Below are positions 58,017-64,000 of a DNA stretch of 64,000 bases, in pieces. The translations under genes and the position numbers were made by a program. This DNA comes from Amblyomma americanum. Lineage: Eukaryota > Arthropoda > Arachnida > Ixodida > Ixodidae. Position 1 is the first letter of the stretch; every line of letters starts with the position of its first letter. The stretch covers positions 197,337,986 to 197,401,985 of the forward strand of contig NC_135497.1 in assembly GCF_052857255.1 (NCBI RefSeq). The letters are read 5' to 3'. The notes under the pieces were generated by a model. That model saw nothing but the letters and a program-made list of their open reading frames with translations, searched no databases and was not told the origin of the DNA.

Positions 58017-58025
58017 TATATATAG
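58017..58025 (-). promoter_or_regulatory. TATA box of the eIF4E-like gene
   Basis: 'ctatatatag' on the minus strand, about 63 bp upstream of the ATG. A start about 30 bp downstream would give a 5' UTR of roughly 30-35 nt. A TATA core this well placed argues against a promoterless dead copy. Confidence 0.55.
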
Positions 58026-58215
58026 CCTTTCGTCAGGCTATCCCAGCAAGCATTGCAACCACGCGGTTCAGCTTGGGAAAGAAACGCGTTCCACGGCAGG
58101 CGTCCATACAAACGAGCAGGGTATAGCGTCCCAACGCTCGGACACGGAGGCGCCTCCAATGCAAGCAATGCACTTTCCTCTGCATCAGTGTTCCTGACAC
58201 ATGTAAGGTGCCAAA

Positions 58216-58915
58216 CGCGTTGGTTGTGAAACTTTATTTCCAGCGGATATAGAGGAGCGACACGAAGTCGCCCCCCTCTTAAACGGCGGCCGCTATCCCT
58301 TGGGCAGCGGCGGCGTCTTCAGCCAGCTGGAGGAGCTTGATCTGTATCCCCAGGTCGGGGCTGAGCAATAGAGCCTCCCAATGAGCCGAGTCGGTAATGA
58401 AGTGACTCGCGGGTAGGGACTGCGGGCAGTTCCAGATCATATGATTTAGATCGGCTTTCGCATCACAATTTTTGCATTTGTTTGAGTAGAGCCCTTCCGA
58501 ATAGAAGCTACACAATTGGGGATTTGGATAGGTGTTAGTTTGAAGTTTACGCCAGGCTTTGGCCTGTTGCTTGGAGAGCGTTTTATCTGCTGGGGGGAAT
58601 CTGAGTCTTGCAAGCCTGTAGTGCTGCAGGATTTCTCTGTAAGAAAACAACCTGTCCTTGCCAGAGTATAGGGCGGGTGGGCTGCTCGATCCAGCTCGGC
58701 GGGACAGTTCTCGAGCTAGGTTATGAGCCGCCTCATTACCAGCAAGGGAAGCATGAGCAGGCGTCCAGATTAGGCGAATGCGCCGCGTGGGCTGATACTT
58801 TAGCAGAATCCGTGCTGCTTGTGGGGAGATTCTTCCAAACGTGTAGTTACGTATGGAAGAATCTCCCCACAAGCAGTTATCTAAAAGCGCAGTAAAGTGG
58901 TTAGTTTCAACAAAA
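58216..58915 (-). mobile_element. 5'-truncated I-like LINE
   Basis: The minus-strand frame has the end of an RNase H domain (RLIWTPAHASLAGNEAAHNLARELS) and the C-terminal part with LQTNTYPNP and CKNCDAKADLNHMIWNCP, ending at 58279. The 3' UTR ends 'aataaagtttcacaacc' at about 58216. A 22 bp perfect inverted repeat (58816-58837 / 58854-58875) marks the region near the 5' truncation. Confidence 0.8.
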
Positions 58916-58921
58916 TGAGAA

Positions 58922-59130
58922 CTTGAAAGGAAATGACTCAGTATCTGTCTCACATATCGGCTGACACCTGCGCCGCGCCGTAAGGGAAGGGCTAAGAGAA
59001 GAAAGGAAGAAAGAGGTGCCGTAGTGGAGGGCTCCGGAATAATTTCGACCGCCTGGGGATATTTAGCGTGCACTGACAGCGCACAGCACACGGGCGCCTT
59101 AGCGTTTAGCCTCCATCGAAACGCGGCCGC
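58922..59130 (-). repeat. SINE without head
   Basis: 3' block to body on the minus strand, ending at 'cctccatcgaaacgcggccg'. Joined directly to another SINE copy. Confidence 0.75.
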
Positions 59131-59410
59131 CCCGGAAAGTTGATTTTTAGGAAATAGTAACTGTCTGACACCTCGGTGGACACCTCATACCGCGCTTTGA
59201 TGGAAGGGGTGAAATAAAAAGAGAAAGAACATAGAGAGAAACAGTAATAGTAGTGGAGGACTCCGGAATAATTTCGACCACCTGTGGATTTCCGCAACCC
59301 ACTTACATTGCACAGCCCACGGGCGCCTGTTGAGTTCCGCCTCCACCGAACCGCTGCCGCCGCGGCCAGGATTGAACCCGGGTCCTGCGATCTCATTAGC
59401 TAAGCATCTT
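59131..59410 (-). repeat. SINE, old near full-length copy
   Basis: Strongly diverged 3' block and body, with a degenerate B box 'ggattgaaccc' at about 59370. Head-to-tail with the preceding copy. Confidence 0.65.
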
Positions 59411-60000
59411 GATTACAACTACACGCATATACGTGAAGGGGTATCTGAGTTTCACACATCCACGGGATTCTGAGCGGCGCACGCGGTGATTGCGACGCGC
59501 GTCTGTTCTTTCCGATTTTTCCTCTCTCCTATATATTCTCTCTGCATGCGGCAGTAGGTGTGGCCAATTTTGTTTTTACAGCGAAACTGTATGCCTCTAC
59601 CGTCCAAGGAAATTTTCTTGTCGTCGTCAGCAAAAAACGGCAGGATAAGAAAAACCACAAAACAAGCATCAAACCACATGATGAATGATAAGGCGCGTGT
59701 GAACAATGGAAACACCGTCCGGCCCGTTCCAGTAAATTAACATTAGGTTTGCACCTGCTCCGAAGGGGGTTGACTTGATTCGAAGCCCTCGTGTGAAGTG
59801 CAAACCGTATAATATATGATAACAGCGGCGGCCTAACTGGCTAAAGATAATAAAAAGTGGGAGAAAAAGATTAAAAGAAATTTGAGGACGCTTAAGCTTC
59901 GTCTTTAAGAGCGGTGCGCGAAAGCGTGTTGCAGCGTTTCCAATGAGTCCACGGAACGGAACGCTATCGTCCGTTCGGCGCGACGCCTTGTCCATTGGAC
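59411..60000. other. no supported gene; half of a direct repeat
   Basis: 59742-59828 is a diverged direct repeat of 60188-60275 (shared 'gggttgac', 'ttcgaagc', 'aaaccg.ataat'). Nothing else recognised. Confidence 0.45.
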
Positions 60001-60150
60001 AATTTAAGCAAACGAAACATATATTGGTGGACACCCAAACCGCGCCCTAAGGCAAGGAAAACGAAATGAAAATTGGTTATAAGAAAAGGAAATGACGCCT
60101 GTCTCGCATATCTCGGTGGACACCCAGACCAGGCCGTAAGGGAAGGAATA
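60001..60150 (-). repeat. two SINE 3'-end fragments
   Basis: Partial 3' blocks in tandem, each with 'tggacaccca.ac' and a 'cgccctaagg'/'ggccgtaaggg' part. Both truncated. Confidence 0.55.
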
Positions 60151-60388
60151 TTTCCGAAGCGCGGTACCAACAACTACGCGTTCCGGTAAACATTGCGTTT
60201 GCAGCTGCTTCGAAAGGGGTTGACGTCGTTCGAAGCTCTCGAGTGGAGTGGAAACCGCATAATGTATGAGAACGGCGCCTGCAAACAATGTAAAGCACGT
60301 TCCTTTTCCCGTGTGTGTTTCACGGTAAAGACAATAATAATAATAATTGGTTTTGGGGGAAAGGAAAATGGCGCAGTATCCGTCTCAT

Positions 60389-61813
60389 GGAGGGGACATC
60401 GTGCTAGAAAAACTAGCCACCCTGTATACGCAATGCCTTATGACCTCGACTGTACCAGAAGCTTGGAAGAATGCAAACATTATCTTAATTCATAAGAATG
60501 CAGACGCCAAGGACTTGAAAAATTACAGGCCGATCAGCTTACTAACCGTTGCCTACAAAGTATTTACTAAGGTAATCGCTAATAGAGTCAGGGCAACGTT
60601 AGACTTTAATCAACCAAATGATCAGGCAGGCTTTCGTAAAGGATATTCCACAATAGATCATATTCACACTATCAATCAGGTGATAGAGAAATGCGCAGAA
60701 TATAACCAACCTCTATATATAGCTTTCATTGATTACGAGAAAGCATTCGACTCAGTGGAAACCTCAGCAGTCATACAGGCATTGCGTAATCAGGGGGTAG
60801 AAGAGCCTTATGTCAAAATACTGGAAGATATATATAGCAACTGCACAGCTACTATAGTCCTCCATAAAGTCAGCAATAAAATTCCAATAAGGAAGGGCGT
60901 CAGGCAAGGAGACACGATCTCGCCGATGCTGTTCACCGCATGTTTGCAGGAGGTATTTCGAGGCCTGAATTGGGAACAGTTGGGAATAAGAATAAATGGA
61001 GAATACCTAAATAATCTGCGATTTGCTGATGACATTGCCTTGTTGAGTCACTCAGGAGGTGAACTGCAAATCATGATCAACAAGTTAGACAGGCAGAGCA
61101 GATCGATGGGTCTAAAAATTAACATGCAGAAAACCAAGGTAATGTTCAACAGCCTAGCAAGGGAACAACAGTTCACAATTGGCAGCGAGAGCCTAGAAAT
61201 TGTGCCGGAATACGTCTACTTAGGGCAGGTAGTGACAGCTGATCCGGATCATGAGAGGGAGATAACTAGAAGGATAAGAATGGGGTGGAGCGCATATGGC
61301 AAATTCTCGCAGATCATGAGTGGCAGTTTACCAATTTCCCTCAAGAGAAAAGTGTACAACAGCATAATCTTACGGTACTCACCTACGGGGCAGAAACGTG
61401 GAGGCTAACGAAAAGAGTTCAGCTTAAGTTAAGGACAACGCAGCGAGCCATAGAAAGAAAAATGATAGGTGTAACGTTAAGAGATCGGAAGCGGGCAGAG
61501 TGGGTGAGGGAACAAACACAGGTTAATGACATCCTAGTCGAAATCACGAGAAAGAAATGGGCTTGGGCAGGGCATGTAATGCGAAGGCAAGATAACCGCT
61601 GGTCTTTAATGGTAACGGAGTGGGTTCCAAGAGAAAGTAAGCGTAGCAGGGGGCGGCAGAAGGTTAGGTGGGCGGATGAGATTAAGAAGTTTGCAGGCAA
61701 AGGGTGGATGCAGCTGGCAAAGGATAGGGTTAATTGGAGACATGGGAAAGGCCTTTGCCCTGCAGTGGGTGTAGTAAGGCTGATGATGATGGTGATGATG
61801 ATGATGATGATGA
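60389..61813 (+). mobile_element. RTE-like LINE, 5' truncated
   Basis: Inserted in the SINE at 'gtctcat'. The best-preserved LINE in the window: RT motifs [50 protein letters not shown] and LRFADDIALLSHS. It ends in a (GAT)n tail at 61783-61813. No endonuclease part, so 5' truncation. The family is shared with 19094-20690. Confidence 0.85.
60392..61770 (+). pseudogene. RTE-like reverse transcriptase
   Basis: Open to about 61370 with all core RT blocks including the FADDI catalytic box (near 61021-61035). A frameshift at about 61370 moves into a second frame with YGAETWRLTKRVQLK and the conserved WAWAGHVMRRQDNRW segment. A last small shift at about 61740 breaks the usual GEAFALQWV end. Non-functional as it stands. 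Confidence 0.85.
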
Positions 61814-62086
61814 TATTGTTGGACACCTGAACCACGCCGTAAGGGAAGGGATAAAGGAGGCAGTGAAAGAAGAAAGGAAGAAGAGGTGCCGTAGTGGAGG
61901 GCACCAGAATAATTTTGACCACCTGGGGATCTTTAACGTGACCTGACATCGCATAGCACACGGGCGCCTTAGCGTTTTTCCTCCATAAAAACTCAGCCGC
62001 CGCGGTCGGGTTCGAACCCGGGAACTACGGATCAGTAGTTGAGCGCCCTAACCACTGAGCCACCGCGGCGGGGCCGATAAAGACAA

Positions 62087-63814
62087 CGGTTGCGTATTCG
62101 TGTTGTCGTAAACAAAAAAAAACGGCAGGCTAAAATGTAACGCAAACAGCGTACCTCCTTTAAAATCAGGCATACAGCATATAGCTCAAGAACATCTGAC
62201 TTGTCTTTGGTTTCACTATTTGTAGAGCCACGTGTGTGAATATTCAAGTGACGTCGCAATGGGTAATTGGGTGTCGTTGGACCGCTTCGCTGTCCCACCA
62301 CCTTCACAGCGCGGGTAGGAACCACAATTTTTAAAGCCTTGCATTACTTCGCAAGGCAGCGAGCCATTTCGTCTCGTCGCGTCGTATGCCGCGTAGGCAG
62401 CCGTATGCCGTGTGCCGTGGCCAACGAACGACCTTGAGCCTCCGTTGCCTAGCAACACCGCATCCGCGCTCCAACAAATGGCGCCGCCGACGACGCCGCT
62501 GCCGTCGCTCCACCAGATGTGCTCCGCTGGGGTAGAGGGAGAGGAGGCGTCGCCTCGCGGGGGTATATATATATACATATATGCGCGGTTAGCCTCACTG
62601 TATTGTAGTCGTTATGGAGAGCGCGAAAGAGACGCAACAACGACAGAACTAAGCGAGGAAGAGACAACGCGCTCTAGAGACGCTAGAAGAACGCGCCGCA
62701 CGACTCGAGAAGCGTCGTAACGAAGATGCGGCTAGAAGTCGTGTCGGGCTCCGTCGTGCTCCGTCGTCCCCGCTCGACGGAAACGTGGAGCAGGGCCCAG
62801 CGGCACCGGCCGCCCGATTTGGGGGGGAAACGGGTCCGAATTCATGCCAATCCGTCGGCTCTGGCGGCGACGGAGTTGATGGAGGAAGCGAAAAACCGGC
62901 TGTGAGAATGTGGCTTAATGTGACAAGTTTCAACACGTCCTAATGTTCGCTTCGACTATTTATCTCATTTTCGCTGTTCTCCGCGGAGAACGGTGGGAGC
63001 AGGCGTTTCCTACCCCCCCGCGCGAGCAGCCATGAGGCTCAAGGAGCGCCGGTGGTACTACTACTGTCCCGAGAATGGCCAGCGACGCGGCCGCGAAACT
63101 GGCGCCAAAGAGCAAACACTAACGAGCGCAAGACGCCGAGACAGACGAAACCGGATGGCGAACGAGACGACTCACAGCAAAGGCTGCAAGAGCAACTGTC
63201 CTTTCTTCTTGTCATCCCTCCCGGTCGACCACACGACCTGAGTCAAATGGCAGCTAAGAACTTGACCTGACCCTAAGGCGAAGATTTGAGGTAAATAAGA
63301 TCTCTTACACTTTACTCTGAAAACGTCGTTGCTCGGAAAATATTTCGAAGACATATTGAGTGAAGACATTAAAATAATTTGCTTACCTAGATATTCAAAA
63401 ATGGCTGATGAGCGCCCAAAGTTCGCGTAAAGCGGCGCCGTTGTTGCACGTGAGCTCTGGGCAGTCGTACTCGTTGTTCTTGCACCTACTGCGCGGCACA
63501 CCAAGCAGGTCAACCGATGTCAACTTACACATAACGTTGTTTCTTTTCCCCCACTCTTAACCACCAAAAACGAGCACGCCACACAGCACACGCTTGAAAC
63601 GCAGGCAGACACGACGCACAAAAGAGACTGCTATGGCCGGTGGATCCAACGGCTCTGGCGGTCAAACCACGTTTTCCCGCCAAAACCACCGAAGCGAGCG
63701 CCGCCTTTCAACGCCTCCGCATGAAAAAAAAAGAATAAATGAAAGGAAGCCACAACAGCATATCATAAGCGAGCAACGGCCGCGTCGCCTTCCTCCGTTG
63801 GGGATGGGGATATG
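62087..63814. other. no supported gene; promoter-like TATA stretch
   Basis: 'gggtatatatatatac' at 62562-62577 lies 38-53 bp upstream of an ATG at 62615 that opens only 12 codons. A CpG-rich stretch to about 62900 follows. An 82-codon frame at 62993-63241 is unrecognised. A host promoter or element promoter is possible but unproven. Confidence 0.4.
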
Positions 63815-63819
63815 TACCA

Positions 63820-64000
<181 letters not shown>

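Larger units (their letters stand above)
60335..62077 (-). repeat. SINE split by an RTE-like LINE
   Basis: The 3' end of a minus-strand SINE (60335-60388) and the rest (61814-62077, with an intact B box) flank a LINE. The SINE's own 9 bp duplication 'taaagacaa' is at 60326-60334 and 62078-62086, showing both halves came from one insertion. Confidence 0.9.

Overview
This is eukaryotic DNA from a hard tick, most likely a metastriate ixodid. The main evidence is more than twenty copies of a tRNA-derived SINE with a (ATT)n tail. It resembles the Ruka SINE described from Rhipicephalus appendiculatus. Also consistent are LINEs of the RNase H-bearing I-like group, RTE-like LINEs, TTAA-targeting DNA transposons, a PIF/Harbinger element and long simple repeats. 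The family names come from recalled knowledge and were not checked by search. No prokaryotic or CRISPR features are present, and every tRNA-like box seen belongs to a SINE.

Layout. 1-12 kb: a degraded SINE, a Kolobok-like transposon with TTAA target duplications and a broken Mutator-like transposase (0.7-3.6 kb), a 1.1 kb inverted-repeat element (3.8-5.0 kb), a Tigger/pogo deletion derivative (5.2-6.4 kb) and a short relative of the Kolobok-like element (8.0-8.6 kb). 12.7-23.2 kb: a composite PIF/Harbinger element with two convergent, decayed genes (DDE transposase and MADF/Myb-like protein). It has been opened by a fold-back element, a LINE, a SINE array with a giant palindrome, an RTE and a MITE. 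24.5-28.8 kb: a MITE holding a fold-back element and a LINE, the LINE itself holding a SINE. 29-34.8 kb: an LTR-like sequence, a Tc1-like element with roughly 290 bp inverted repeats, and a 1.83 kb tandem duplication of LINE+SINE sequence. 36-47 kb: microsatellites, LINE and LTR fragments, and a SWIM-domain pseudogene. 48.6-50.5 kb: the best candidate host gene, a mucin-like single-pass membrane protein whose first three exons join in matching phase. 55.6-56.9 kb: a compact transposon with 81 bp inverted repeats carrying SWIM and THAP coding exons. 57.3-58.0 kb: an intact intronless eIF4E gene with a TATA box and poly(A) signal. 58.2-62.1 kb: LINE and SINE fragments and a SINE split by an RTE. 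The window ends in an AT/TG microsatellite.

How the parts relate. Only two loci look like possible working host genes: the eIF4E-like retrogene or paralogue, and the mucin-like gene, whose 3' end was not found with confidence. Nearly everything else is mobile DNA, mostly dead, and the nesting allows a relative order of insertion to be read. The most novel item is a set of four short fold-back insertions. All carry the motif ggctagttgg (or a close variant) 15-18 bp from one end, two have exact 12-13 bp target duplications, and their hairpin arms are unrelated between copies.
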